Shown: piece after piece, positions 37,908 to 47,111 of the stretch
Layout of the letters: every line of letters begins with the position of its first letter
How positions within the stretch are numbered: position 1 is the stretch's first letter
Source: Candidatus Poribacteria bacterium
Lineage (GTDB): Bacteria > Poribacteria > WGA-4E > WGA-3G
NCBI GenBank assembly: GCA_022394755.1
Contig: JAGFCA010000060.1
Span: 1 to 64,000 of the forward strand
DNA length: 64,000 nt
Direction of reading: 5' to 3'
Made by a program: the position numbers and the translations under genes
Notes under the pieces: model-generated
Database searches by the model: none
Told to the model about the DNA's origin: nothing
The model's input: only the letters and a program-made list of their open reading frames with translations

Positions 37908-40900
37908 TTATTCAGTATTTTCAACAAACATTGTTAAAACACGTTGCAGTTCTTTCAATAAGGTTATACCAGTTAAATTCTCAATTGAAATCATTAGTTG
38001 TGCAGGTGGTTTTAGTTGTAATATTGAATTATTGTGTATAATTTCAACAAACTTAGTAGGGTCAACTTTTGGATTCATGTCATCAAAAGTGACTTTAATT
38101 TGTTCATTTCCAGCAACAATAGCTGTGATACCGAGTTTTATACAGAATTGTTTTATACTTGAAATTTCAAGTAACATAAAGACGGGTTCAGGTATATCCC
38201 CGAATCGATCTTGTAGTTCTTCAACAAGATTCTTTTTTTCTAATTCGTTTTTAATAGCGGATATTTTCTTATATATTGATATTTTTTGTCGACTTTCAGG
38301 TATATATTCATCTGGTATAAATGCTTCAATTGGTAAATTAATACTTACCTCAAAATCTTCTTCAACCTTTTCCCCTTTAAGGGTCTTTACAGCTTCATCA
38401 AGTAGCTTACAGTATAATTCATATCCAACTTTAGTAATATGTCCATGTTGTTGTGCCCCAAGAATATTCCCAGCGCCACGAATTTCTAAATCTCTAAGTG
38501 CAATTTTGAAACCCGATCCGAGATCCGTAAATTCTTCAATGACTCTAAGTCTTTTTTGTGCCCCTTCAGTAATAGTTTTGTCAGGTGGATAAAAAAGGTA
38601 TCCGAATGCTTGTTCATCTGCCCGTCCGACTCTACCCCGTAATTGATATAATTGTGCTAAACCGAAAGCATCAGCGCGATCAATCATGATAGTATTTACA
38701 TTTGGTATATCTAATCCGGATTCAATAATCATAGTACATACGAGAATATCGTACTTGTGTCGAACAAATTCTAACATAACATTTTCCAATTCCCGTTCTG
38801 GCATTCGTCCGTGTGCGACTCCGATGCGAGCGTTTGGAACAAGATCTTGTATATTCTGTGCGAAATACCTGATATCTTGTACACGATTATGAACGAAAAA
38901 GACCTGTCCGTCCCGAGCTAATTCAGTATTTATTGCATCTTTAATCACTTTAGTGTTATATGGCAATACATGTGTTTGTATGGGTAATCTATTAGCAGGA
39001 GGTGTGTTAATAATACTAAAATCTCTAATTCCAACAAGAGACATATGTAATGTACGTGGAATTGGAGTTGCTGTTAATGTTAATACATCAACAGTTTCCT
39101 TATATTGTTTAATTTTCTCTTTGTGTTTTACACCGAAACGGTGCTCTTCATCAACAATTAAAAGTCCAAGATTATCAAAAGAGACGGAGTCTGAGAGTAA
39201 ACTATGTGTCCCAATGACAATATCAACAGATCCATCCTTAAGTTTTGATTTTACAGATTGTATCTCTTTTCGATTTCTGAACCGATTTAACATCTCAACT
39301 TGGATTGGAAATGAACTGAATCGTTTCTCGAAAGTATCATAGTGTTGTAAAGCTAATATAGTTGTTGGACAGAGTAGTGCCACCTGCTTTTCTGCCATGA
39401 CAGCCTTAAATGCTGCCCTTAATGCAACTTCTGTCTTCCCGTACCCTACATCTCCACAGATAAGTCTATCCATTGGACCAACTGCTTCCATATCAGCTTT
39501 AACATCTTCAATAGCTTGAAGTTGGTCATCCGTTTCTTGGAATGGAAAAAGTGCCTCAAATTCCCCTTCCCATGGGACATCTGTCGGAAAACTAAATCCT
39601 TTTTTCGATTGTCGAGCAGCGTATAATTTTAGGAGTTCACCTGCCATCTCCTCAATTGCAGCCTTTGCCCGTCCTTTTTTACTTTCCCATGCTTTCCCAC
39701 CGAGATGATCCAATACTGGTTTATAGGATTCATCTTTATTGCTTACATATTTCTGTACCAAATCAACTTGATATGTAGGGACATATAACTTATCTTCTCC
39801 TTTGTATTGTAAGATAAGAAAGTCTTGTTCTTGTCCGTCAATATCCATTCTACGTATACCTTCGTATGATGCGATTCCGTGTGACACATGAACCACATAA
39901 TCCCCAGGTTTCATATCAATTAGGCTTAATAGTGGTGCACCACTTGTATGTCTTTTTGATGTGGTCGGTCTCCGTTGTTGACCACCAAAAATTTCATTTT
40001 CAGATATGATAGCAAACTTTAGCGATTCGCTCAAAAAACCTTCTGAGATAAAGCCGACACTAACGATTATTCCTTCAGGTGGAATATCCCTTTCAATTAG
40101 CATCTCATATACACGTTTAGCTTGTTGTGGAGTTTCACAGATAACATTGACTAAAAACTCTTTATTTGTCCACTTTCTGATCTGGTCAAAAACCATTTGG
40201 TAGTTTCCTCTACCGAGACCAAGTGGTGTTAGGTCGAATTTTAAATCCTCTATGTCTTTATTAGTATTCTCGTCCGATAAGTCAATTGATGTTTTTTCTA
40301 CTGAATTAGATGCCAAAGAGAGTGATATCTTCAAAAATTTATCAATGTTTTCTTGAATTGTATCATAAGGAAAGACCAATTTGTCAAAATTAGTCATTAA
40401 CTTTCCATCTTCAACTCTTCTATCATATATCTCTTTAAGTTGATTGTTTAATTCATTAATTTCACGTGCTTGCCACCGGGGTTCAATCATAACAACAATA
40501 GAATCATCAGGTATGTAATCTGTTAGCATCACAGTATCAGAATACATCATAGGTAAGAATGCTTCAATACCATCAAAATCTATAGGAGAATCACCATCAG
40601 AAATAGTGTTTTCTGTAGTTTGTTTTAAAAAAGTTTGTATTGATTGTGTCATACATCGAATAGAATCAATATAATCTGGTTTATTTGAAACCTCTTTCAT
40701 CATCCATTCTGTCTCTGCTTTCCAAGTTGGTAGAGAGATATACCCGGGACAGATTTCGGACATAGGAGTAATAACAACAGAATTATCCTGTTCAGTCGTA
40801 ACTTGTGAAGTTGGATCAAACACTCGAATTTCGTCAATTTCATCTCCAAAAAAGTCTAATCGTACCGGTAAATCCGATGTAAGTGGGAATATATCAACAA

Positions 40901-41507
40901 TATCACCGCGTTGCGAAAATTCACCTTTAACTTCAACAAGGTCAACCTGTTTGTATCCACTACGATATAGAAAAGTAATTAAATCTGTATAATCAATTTC
41001 ATCACCAATTTGTAAAGTCCTACATGCGGATGAGAGGATGGTTTGAGAAGGCAATTTATATGATAATGATCGAATAGTAGTAAAAATCAGAATTTGATTA
41101 TTTTTAGATTGAGTATCAGCTTCTTGATTATTACCATTTTCTGATAGAAGTTTGTGGAGACACCGCATCCTTTCAACAGCAATATTTGTTGCTGGGGATA
41201 TTCCTTCAAACAAAGTGTTTTGCCAACCTGGGAAGAGAAATAAATCATCGTGAGCAATAGAATCATCACTATTTCTATTCTTAACGGATTGTTGAAATGC
41301 CTCTACCTCATTCATCACCTGAACAGCTTCACGGTGTGAAGGAAAAACAGTTAATATATTTCTATTTGGAAAGTCTCCCATTAGCGCGGTTAAGAAATAA
41401 GCGGTTGAGGCATTAGGAAGACCTCTGATCCAAGGCGGGTTTAGTTTATTCTCAAGTGACTGAACTATCTGCTGATAATTTTCAGTATTTTTTAAAAACT
41501 CTACCAC
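37908..41507 (-). CDS. mfd: transcription-repair coupling factor
   Basis: This 1199-residue protein has the full Mfd layout. The UvrB-like N-terminal part is present (QRGDIVDIFPLTSDLPVRLD, FFGDEIDEIRVFDPTSQ). The RNA-polymerase-interacting domain is present (PGDYVVHVSHGIASYEGIRR). The RecG-like translocase has Walker A GDVGYGKTEVALRAAFKA, DEEHRFGVKHKEKIKQ, LTATPIPRTLHMSLVGIRD and QLRGRVGR. The TRCF C-terminal domain is also present (INLPIEAFIPDEYIPESRQK). It removes RNA polymerase stalled at DNA lesions and recruits UvrA. The start is GTG, 9 nt after the DUF3108 stop, with AAGGA overlapping that stop, so translation is coupled. Confidence 0.95.
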   Translation of the reverse strand: MVEFLKNTENYQQIVQSLENKLNPPWIRGLPNASTAYFLTALMGDFPNRNILTVFPSHREAVQVMNEVEAFQQSVKNRNSDDSIAHDDLFLFPGWQNTLFEGISPATNIAVERMRCLHKLLSENGNNQEADTQSKNNQILIFTTIRSLSYKLPSQTILSSACRTLQIGDEIDYTDLITFLYRSGYKQVDLVEVKGEFSQRGDIVDIFPLTSDLPVRLDFFGDEIDEIRVFDPTSQVTTEQDNSVVITPMSEICPGYISLPTWKAETEWMMKEVSNKPDYIDSIRCMTQSIQTFLKQTTENTISDGDSPIDFDGIEAFLPMMYSDTVMLTDYIPDDSIVVMIEPRWQAREINELNNQLKEIYDRRVEDGKLMTNFDKLVFPYDTIQENIDKFLKISLSLASNSVEKTSIDLSDENTNKDIEDLKFDLTPLGLGRGNYQMVFDQIRKWTNKEFLVNVICETPQQAKRVYEMLIERDIPPEGIIVSVGFISEGFLSESLKFAIISENEIFGGQQRRPTTSKRHTSGAPLLSLIDMKPGDYVVHVSHGIASYEGIRRMDIDGQEQDFLILQYKGEDKLYVPTYQVDLVQKYVSNKDESYKPVLDHLGGKAWESKKGRAKAAIEEMAGELLKLYAARQSKKGFSFPTDVPWEGEFEALFPFQETDDQLQAIEDVKADMEAVGPMDRLICGDVGYGKTEVALRAAFKAVMAEKQVALLCPTTILALQHYDTFEKRFSSFPIQVEMLNRFRNRKEIQSVKSKLKDGSVDIVIGTHSLLSDSVSFDNLGLLIVDEEHRFGVKHKEKIKQYKETVDVLTLTATPIPRTLHMSLVGIRDFSIINTPPANRLPIQTHVLPYNTKVIKDAINTELARDGQVFFVHNRVQDIRYFAQNIQDLVPNARIGVAHGRMPERELENVMLEFVRHKYDILVCTMIIESGLDIPNVNTIMIDRADAFGLAQLYQLRGRVGRADEQAFGYLFYPPDKTITEGAQKRLRVIEEFTDLGSGFKIALRDLEIRGAGNILGAQQHGHITKVGYELYCKLLDEAVKTLKGEKVEEDFEVSINLPIEAFIPDEYIPESRQKISIYKKISAIKNELEKKNLVEELQDRFGDIPEPVFMLLEISSIKQFCIKLGITAIVAGNEQIKVTFDDMNPKVDPTKFVEIIHNNSILQLKPPAQLMISIENLTGITLLKELQRVLTMFVENTE

Positions 41508-41516
41508 AAGTGTTCC

Positions 41517-42320
41517 TTATCGTACGATTTCTCTTTTTGTTAATTCTGCAGTAGTCTTGCCAATTTTCGTATCAAATTCAATCCGTATAGGTAGTCGAAA
41601 AATATCGTCTGTTAACCAAAGGCGCGATCCATTGGAAGTTTGGACCATGAGTGTATTTACTTTTCCTAACCCTTTAGCCTTCATTTGTTCCCCATGAGTT
41701 ACCTTCAGTTCGACTTTAACCACTTTTCCTTTACTTATCATAGGAAAGTAGTATGTACTTCCAGGTATTATTTCTTTACACCTAAGAAAGTAGACCATGG
41801 ATAACTCATCCTGTGTACCAGTAGGTATTTCAATAGTCTTCACATCCTGTTTCTGAGGAGCTTTAGAATTTACTTGTGATTTCTTATTATACTCAGCTTT
41901 ACCATCATTGAAATTGATTTCCACAATTGCACTATATTTTTTATCTTGAAGTTGATTCCTAAAACGTATCGGTTGTAATTTTTCTAAATTTAGGTATGTA
42001 TACTGTAAACTTTTAAAACGATAGAAACTAACAAGTGCTCCAGTCTTTGCCGATGAAGTGATATGATAAATAGGTTCATCTTGGATAATAGTTTTTTTAG
42101 AAATATAATCTATCCGTTGTCCTACCGGGGCCCAACCAATTTTTACTCTATATGTTAATTTTTCCCCTATTCTAATAGGTGGATGTTTAACCGTTTTTAC
42201 ATCAACAAGGGATATTGGTTTTTGTAACTTTTCGTCTAAGTTCCCTTCCGACATTACTTCAGAAAAAGCCAATACTGTAACAAGTAATACAAAGAATATA
42301 AGTAAGATTCGAGTATTCAC
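41517..42320 (-). CDS. DUF3108 domain protein, exported
   Basis: This 267-residue protein has a signal peptide (1-24) and a DUF3108 domain (IRIGEKLTYRVKIGWAPVGQ, YTYLNLEKLQPIRFRNQLQD, LSMVYFLRCKEIIPGSTYYF, LWLTDDIFRLPIRIEFDTKI). The family is periplasmic, probably beta-rich, often found with cell-envelope genes, and of unknown function. A GTG start with a GGAGAAAG ribosome site is used. It lies directly before mfd in a leftward operon-like run. Confidence 0.82.
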   Translation of the reverse strand: MNTRILLIFFVLLVTVLAFSEVMSEGNLDEKLQKPISLVDVKTVKHPPIRIGEKLTYRVKIGWAPVGQRIDYISKKTIIQDEPIYHITSSAKTGALVSFYRFKSLQYTYLNLEKLQPIRFRNQLQDKKYSAIVEINFNDGKAEYNKKSQVNSKAPQKQDVKTIEIPTGTQDELSMVYFLRCKEIIPGSTYYFPMISKGKVVKVELKVTHGEQMKAKGLGKVNTLMVQTSNGSRLWLTDDIFRLPIRIEFDTKIGKTTAELTKREIVR

Positions 42321-42440
42321 ATTTCTTTCTCCAGACCGTATCTAAGACATTACATAGTATGTACCAATCAACAAATCAATTGATAGTACTTGAACATGAA
42401 TAGCTTATATTTCTCAGGGAAAACATCTTAGAGTAAGATA

Positions 42441-43040
42441 TTAAAAATGATGGGTAAATATTAGCGCATTCATTCCACTATTAGTATGTTGCATCTGAAG
42501 AGAAATTCTTCGATTATTAAAATTCTCAGCAGTTTTTGATGCATCTAATATATTCCACACATGTATTCCAATACCAGTAATGAGGAAAAGTGTACCACGA
42601 AGAGTATGGTCTGCAATTCTTGAATCAACTTGATCTCTATCTAAAAAAATTCCAGATTTGTCATCAAAGAAACCTGTTCTAAATTCTTTATGCTCTTTGT
42701 AATGGAGAGCACGTGCTATATTATAAGATGCTAATGAGAATACACCTATCTCAGCAGACAGGAATATAACAGCCTTTAGGTAGTTATCTGCATAAGCTTG
42801 TCCTAACCCAGGCATAGTTGCGGAGAGGATTGTAGCTTTACTCGTGCTTCGAGTAGGATAATATTGTTCAGAATGCGCACGGTACAACGGATAAACAGGA
42901 TTGTTGATGTCTTTCCCTGATTTATCTTGTTTCTTCAACTTTGAAATGTATTGTTGGTATTGAGATTCCTCAGCTGCTAATATCTGAGTATGAAATATTA
43001 TCTGTGAGATAATAAACAATAAAAAAAGATACTTTTTCAC
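42441..43040 (-). CDS. DUF5683-like exported membrane protein
   Basis: This 199-residue protein has a signal peptide (1-22) and a conserved region KATILSATMPGLGQAYADNY followed by hydrophobic helices (LKAVIFLSAEIGVFSLASYN; LRGTLFLITGIGIHVWNILD). The SxxxPGxGQxY pattern with flanking helices is that of DUF5683-type proteins of diderm bacteria, whose function is unknown. A GTG start follows AAAGGATAG. It is 120 nt upstream of the DUF3108 gene on the same strand. Confidence 0.65.
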   Translation of the reverse strand: MKKYLFLLFIISQIIFHTQILAAEESQYQQYISKLKKQDKSGKDINNPVYPLYRAHSEQYYPTRSTSKATILSATMPGLGQAYADNYLKAVIFLSAEIGVFSLASYNIARALHYKEHKEFRTGFFDDKSGIFLDRDQVDSRIADHTLRGTLFLITGIGIHVWNILDASKTAENFNNRRISLQMQHTNSGMNALIFTHHF

Positions 43041-43177
43041 TATCTATCCTTTAAATAATAGCATTTCTAAAGAAAATTATACGAGTAATAGTTGTATTAT
43101 GAGTATTCATAGATAATTAGAACTGACTGGATTAATTAATCAAATTTATTAAACTTGTAGATGTAAAACTTATAAAA

Positions 43178-43972
43178 TTATTCTGTTAACTTAGGAGCTA
43201 ATTGAATATTCTCTGGATCTGTTTGGTATGCCCAGTCAAATGTAATAGAATCATCAAACAATTTTCGCACATGTACTTTTGCGAAGTTTCCATCAGGAGT
43301 GTAGAATGCGTATATATGTCCTTCAATTGCTTCAACTAATAGGGTAATATAACCATATTCTGGAACAGTATCAACATCATCAAAATGTTCATGATATCCT
43401 AAATCCTGCATAGCTGTTCCATTATCAGAAAAGAAGTATGTGATATTAACCTCAGTATCTAAAGCAAAATATATGTCAGTTGCTCTATCATCCCAAGCAG
43501 AACTTCCCTTCTGTGGATGTGAAAAATCAAATCCACTTCGTTCAGGGGCAAGTTGGTAGTCTTCAAGACTAATATTTCTTCCTTCAGGCCGTGGCGTATC
43601 CCAGGCGTTTTCTGGGCTGAGTTCACTTTCATTGCCGTTAAAGTCATAAGCAGAAACGGCATAATAATACGTTCTCCCGTTTCTTACATCATTATCAGTG
43701 TATTCACTTGTTCCTACTGAAATGTCAGATAAAGCATCAAAGTCTATGTTATCCTCGCTGCGCCATACAGTGTATCCATCAAGATCATATTCTCCATTTG
43801 GATACCATTCAATTCGGACACTGTTATCCCCAGTAATTGTTATTACTCCTCTGGGTATAGCAGGTGGCTCAAGGTCTTCTATTTCTTCATCATCAGCAGC
43901 GCATCCAATAAGCGTTACAACAAGGATTGTCAAAAGAATATATTTACTCATGTATTTTATTTTTCTTAGCAT
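43178..43972 (-). CDS. fibronectin type III lipoprotein
   Basis: This 264-residue lipoprotein has the lipobox LIGC followed by AADDEE, so it is probably surface or periplasmic. Residues ~35-130 are a fibronectin type III domain (PPAIPRGVITITGDNSVRIE, YDLDGYTVWRSEDNIDF, YYYAVSAYDFNGNESELSP). The remaining ~130 residues are of unknown family (NISLEDYQLAPERSGFDFSH). The ATG has a GGAGAGA ribosome site. It is the first gene of the leftward run toward mfd and lptD. Confidence 0.75.
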   Translation of the reverse strand: MLRKIKYMSKYILLTILVVTLIGCAADDEEIEDLEPPAIPRGVITITGDNSVRIEWYPNGEYDLDGYTVWRSEDNIDFDALSDISVGTSEYTDNDVRNGRTYYYAVSAYDFNGNESELSPENAWDTPRPEGRNISLEDYQLAPERSGFDFSHPQKGSSAWDDRATDIYFALDTEVNITYFFSDNGTAMQDLGYHEHFDDVDTVPEYGYITLLVEAIEGHIYAFYTPDGNFAKVHVRKLFDDSITFDWAYQTDPENIQLAPKLTE

Positions 43973-44298
43973 TCTAATCTCTCCAGTAATTTATTATGTC
44001 TTATACATGTGTAACGTAACACTTATGAATTGTGTTGACATCTGTTCATTATACTATCATTAATTAGGTGTATTTGCAAGTGTAAATTGGATGTCGGTTG
44101 CGGTAATAATTTCTCACAATATGTATATATTACTATAGTTTGGACAATTTTTGTGTGGTGTTTTATCATTTTCCTAATTGTAACATGTCTTATACCAATT
44201 CTAATTTATAAGTATTCATTATTCTCGTTAAGAAAAGTAAATTTAGGTCTTTGTTTTTATAAACATTCCATCCCTACCAAATCAGAATCAGGAATCAG
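43973..44298. other. AT-rich intergenic region between divergent genes
   Basis: No supported gene lies here. A 78-codon frame starting with TTG at 44087 is hydrophobic but lacks a ribosome site and runs into the repeat units that follow, so I do not count it. Promoters for the leftward envelope genes should lie near 43980-44070, but I cannot single one out. Confidence 0.4.
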
Positions 44299-44385
44299 AA
44301 TCAACGGTATGAACCCCATTTAGGAGTTCCCCGGGTATGAATGCCATGAATCAACGGTATGAACACTATTAGGCGTTCCCCGGGC
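44299..44385 (+). repeat. two direct repeats of about 36 bp, 50-bp period
   Basis: AATCAACGGTATGAAC occurs at 44299-44314 and again at 44349-44364. In each case it is followed by a similar 20-nt stretch ending GTTCCCCGGG. A third partial GGTATGAATGCC lies between them. Similar ACGGTATGAA motifs occur near 3047 and, more weakly, 6050. The units are GC-richer than the surroundings, and the trailing CCCCGGG and GCAATTCCCCGAGCC sequences could fold. They look like a dispersed intergenic repeat. Confidence 0.5.
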
Positions 44386-44568
44386 AATTCCCCGAGCCTC
44401 AAGAGCGTCTAACTTAATGAATGATATACATATCAATTATTATTTATGTGAATCAATTGGTTACTAAAAGTTCTTTAGTACAACTCGTTATACTATTATA
44501 TCTTTAGTTGTTTTATTGTATGGCTTTCTTCAATATTTTTCACTTAACAATTAAATCCATTTCTGCCA

Positions 44569-44611
44569 AAATTCTTTACACACCCACTGTTCATGGGTGT
44601 GTAAAGAATTT
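44569..44611. repeat. 17-bp perfect inverted repeat formed by the element end and a solitary inverted copy
   Basis: AAATTCTTTACACACCC at 44569-44585 and GGGTGTGTAAAGAATTT at 44595-44611 are exact inverses around the 9-nt ACTGTTCAT. The right arm is the left end of the 296-bp element. The left arm is a second, solitary end in the opposite orientation, outside the target duplication. It could be left from another insertion, or be part of the preferred target. Confidence 0.65.
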
Positions 44612-44890
44612 GTCTCTATAAGTGTTTCTTGTATAAGAATCGCGAATTGGATAAGTTTTCAGTTTGAATTTTCGTAAATGAGTTATTTTTCTGGCTGTGA
44701 CTTAGTGTTTTGTGTCAACGTTTTTCTACACACCTTTCGCTCCTCTGGAGCTTGCGGAAATACAAGGAGTCAGGATTCGGAGACCACCCCTACAATGAGC
44801 AGAATTCATAAATTGAAGCCTATGAATCAAGACAGTGTTGTAGATATATTCTGATACACTGTTGTAAGGTGACAAAAACTTTACACACCC
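44595..44890. mobile_element. miniature inverted-repeat element, copy 2 (296 bp)
   Basis: Its terminal inverted repeats match at 19 of 22 positions (left GGGTGTGTAAAGAATTTGTC; right end ACAAAAACTTTACACACCC). It is flanked by an exact 9-bp direct repeat, ACTGTTCAT, at 44586-44594 and 44891-44899 (10 bp if the shared C is counted), the expected target-site duplication. The interior is closely related to the copy at 17039-17399 but lacks the extra ~65 bp. It has no coding capacity, so it is a non-autonomous element. The intact duplication shows that it inserted at this site, probably recently. Confidence 0.8.
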
Positions 44891-44969
44891 ACTGTTCATA
44901 CCCATGTTGACAGATTCATGTGTATTATGGTATATTTAAGTGTAGTGATAATACAACAATGGAGATGTG

Positions 44970-45515
44970 ATGTCTAATAAGAACAATTTACTTCTAACAT
45001 TCAGTCAGGTTGGAGTCGGAATCCTATCATCTTTGGTTGGATGTGTAATTTACATTTTTGTTTTTAGGTTCTTAATTTGGTCAATCATAATAAATGACAG
45101 AGTTTCTCATGGGTTTTTAGTAGGGATTCTGTTGTTCCTATCCATAGGACTCACCTATGGATTAATCATCTTTGGAACGAGCGAAGGAATCCGAATTGTA
45201 TCCCGAAAATTTGGGATAGATATTCAATTTAAACCAGTGTTTTCTGGTGCTTTTTTGGGTGCCCCTGCCGTTGTTGGGTTGATTTCCCTGCTCAATGTAC
45301 CTTGGAATGATCTTCAAACTAACAATCTCATTCTTACCATTATACTTCCAATAATAAAAGTTATAGCATATATATTATCATTACCAATCCGGTTTTGGTT
45401 GTTATTAAATCTACCAGTAGAATTATTGTATATAGCGGCTATACCAATCGGTGCAATTTTGGGATATAGATTATCTAAGCTTGACGATGTAGATGTCAGT
45501 GTAGTAGAATCCTAA
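44970..45515 (+). CDS. polytopic membrane protein of unknown function
   Basis: This protein of about 181 residues has four to five predicted transmembrane helices (VGVGILSSLVGCVIYIFVFR; FLVGILLFLSIGLTYGLIIF; FSGAFLGAPAVVGLISLL; LILTIILPIIKVIAYILSL; LLYIAAIPIGAILGYRL). I prefer the ATG at 44970, with GGAG five nt upstream, over the GTG one codon earlier. It recognises no family. It is 99 nt upstream of purF and may share its promoter, although a membrane protein has no obvious purine role. It begins about 70 nt after the miniature element, which may have changed its promoter. Confidence 0.65.
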   Translation: MSNKNNLLLTFSQVGVGILSSLVGCVIYIFVFRFLIWSIIINDRVSHGFLVGILLFLSIGLTYGLIIFGTSEGIRIVSRKFGIDIQFKPVFSGAFLGAPAVVGLISLLNVPWNDLQTNNLILTIILPIIKVIAYILSLPIRFWLLLNLPVELLYIAAIPIGAILGYRLSKLDDVDVSVVES

Positions 45516-45614
45516 AACCAATCTATCTTGATCTTTTTCTGACTGACTGATGGATAGAAGGCAATAAGAATCTTCTCATTACTGTGTATAGTTTTCATAT
45601 AACATGGAGGCAAA

Positions 45615-47036
45615 GTGTCACTATTGCATTTTGATGATTCACCTAAAGACGAGTGTGGTGTATTCGGTATCTTCGGCCATCCTAAAGCAGTAGAATTAAC
45701 CTACTTAGGTTTACGTGCGTTACAACATCGAGGCCAAGAGAGCAGTGGTATAGTATCTTCAGATGGTGAGAGATTATCTTTTCATCATGGTATGGGACTT
45801 GTAGACTCGGTATTTACAAGCGATATACTTTCTCAACTATCTGGCCATATAGCGATAGGACATAATAGGTATTCAACCGCGGGAGCCAGTACACTTGAAA
45901 ACGCGCAGCCATTAGTTAGGAACTATAAAGAGGGTCAACTTGCGCTTGGACACAACGGTAATTTAGTTAATGCGATTCCAATCCGTAATCACCTTGAAAA
46001 AGCAGGTTCAATTTTTAGTACAAGTTTAGATACAGAAGTTATCTTTCATTTAATAGCTCATTCAAGACAGAGAAGTTTAGAGGATCGTATTTTTGATGCC
46101 TTCAGGGCGGTTGAAGGTGCGTATTCCTTTGTAGTCATGGATAGAGAAACTCTAATGGGAGCTCGTGATCCGAGTGGATTTCGTCCATTATGGATTGGTA
46201 AACTTGGTGAAGCATTTGTGCTTGCATCTGAAACGTGTGCCCTTGATGTAATTGAGGCTGAGGCGATTCGAGAAGTAGAACCAGGTGAATTGGTCACTTT
46301 TAGATCCATCCATCAAGGGTTAGAATCATTTCGTTTCTTACCTAAGAAGCAAAATCTATCTCAGTGTATATTTGAGTATATATATCTTGCACGTCCAGAT
46401 GGAAGGATGTTTGGTCAAGGAGTAAATAGTACACGTCGTGAATTTGGTAGACAACTTGCCAGAGAACATCCGGTAAAGGGTGACGTTGTTATTCCAGTTC
46501 CTGATTCTGCGACAATTGCTGCCCTTGGATATGCTGAAGAGTCTGGTATTCCATTTGACCTTGGCTTGTCAAGAAATACTTATGTGGGCCGTTCATTTAT
46601 GAATCCGACTCAAGATATAAGAGAACTTATGGTAAAGGTCAAGTTAAACCCAATTAGAGAAGTACTTGCTGGTAAGAGGGTGATAATGGTTGATGATTCA
46701 ATTATGCGTGGAACAAATAGCAGAAAATTAGTGAAAATTGTCCGTGAAGGTGGTGCAACAGCTGTTCATCTTCGTATTGCCTCTCCTCCCAACAAATACC
46801 CCTGTTTCTATGGCGTTGATACTCCTACTCGTTCAGAATTAATTGCAAGTGAACACACAATTGAAGAGATACGAAAATACATTCGAGCTGATAGTTTGGG
46901 ATATGTTAGCATTGAAGGAATGTTAAATTCAGTGAAGTCTCCAAATAATTTTTGTACTGCATGTTTTGACGGACAGTATCCAGTTCCATTACATGAAGGT
47001 GTTCCACGTCAATTACCCCTAATCTCATCATATTAG
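45615..47036 (+). CDS. purF: amidophosphoribosyltransferase
   Basis: This 473-residue enzyme makes the first committed step of purine synthesis, converting PRPP and glutamine to phosphoribosylamine. The N-terminal glutaminase has its nucleophile in DECGVFGIFG (Cys14), preceded by a short propeptide that should be removed, then LRALQHRGQESSGIV and GHNRYSTAG. The PRPP-binding loop is RVIMVDDSIMRGTNSRK. Cysteines in LSQCIFEYIYLARPD and NNFCTACFDGQYP match the iron-sulfur-containing Bacillus-type enzyme. The start is GTG after a strong GGAGG site. Confidence 0.96.
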   Translation: MSLLHFDDSPKDECGVFGIFGHPKAVELTYLGLRALQHRGQESSGIVSSDGERLSFHHGMGLVDSVFTSDILSQLSGHIAIGHNRYSTAGASTLENAQPLVRNYKEGQLALGHNGNLVNAIPIRNHLEKAGSIFSTSLDTEVIFHLIAHSRQRSLEDRIFDAFRAVEGAYSFVVMDRETLMGARDPSGFRPLWIGKLGEAFVLASETCALDVIEAEAIREVEPGELVTFRSIHQGLESFRFLPKKQNLSQCIFEYIYLARPDGRMFGQGVNSTRREFGRQLAREHPVKGDVVIPVPDSATIAALGYAEESGIPFDLGLSRNTYVGRSFMNPTQDIRELMVKVKLNPIREVLAGKRVIMVDDSIMRGTNSRKLVKIVREGGATAVHLRIASPPNKYPCFYGVDTPTRSELIASEHTIEEIRKYIRADSLGYVSIEGMLNSVKSPNNFCTACFDGQYPVPLHEGVPRQLPLISSY

Positions 47037-47111
47037 ACTGATAAATAGCAATAACATATTAATATTCATCCGAGTGTGAATATGTAACCATAGCATTGGA
47101 AGGATGAGAAA

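Noticed and set aside
44087..44323. 78-codon hydrophobic open frame on the plus strand
   Set aside because: It begins with TTG without a ribosome site, and its C-terminal part is read through the ACGGTATGAA repeat units.
44569..44611. Palindrome as an intrinsic terminator
   Set aside because: The arms are AT-rich and are explained by the element ends; no T-run follows in the right place.
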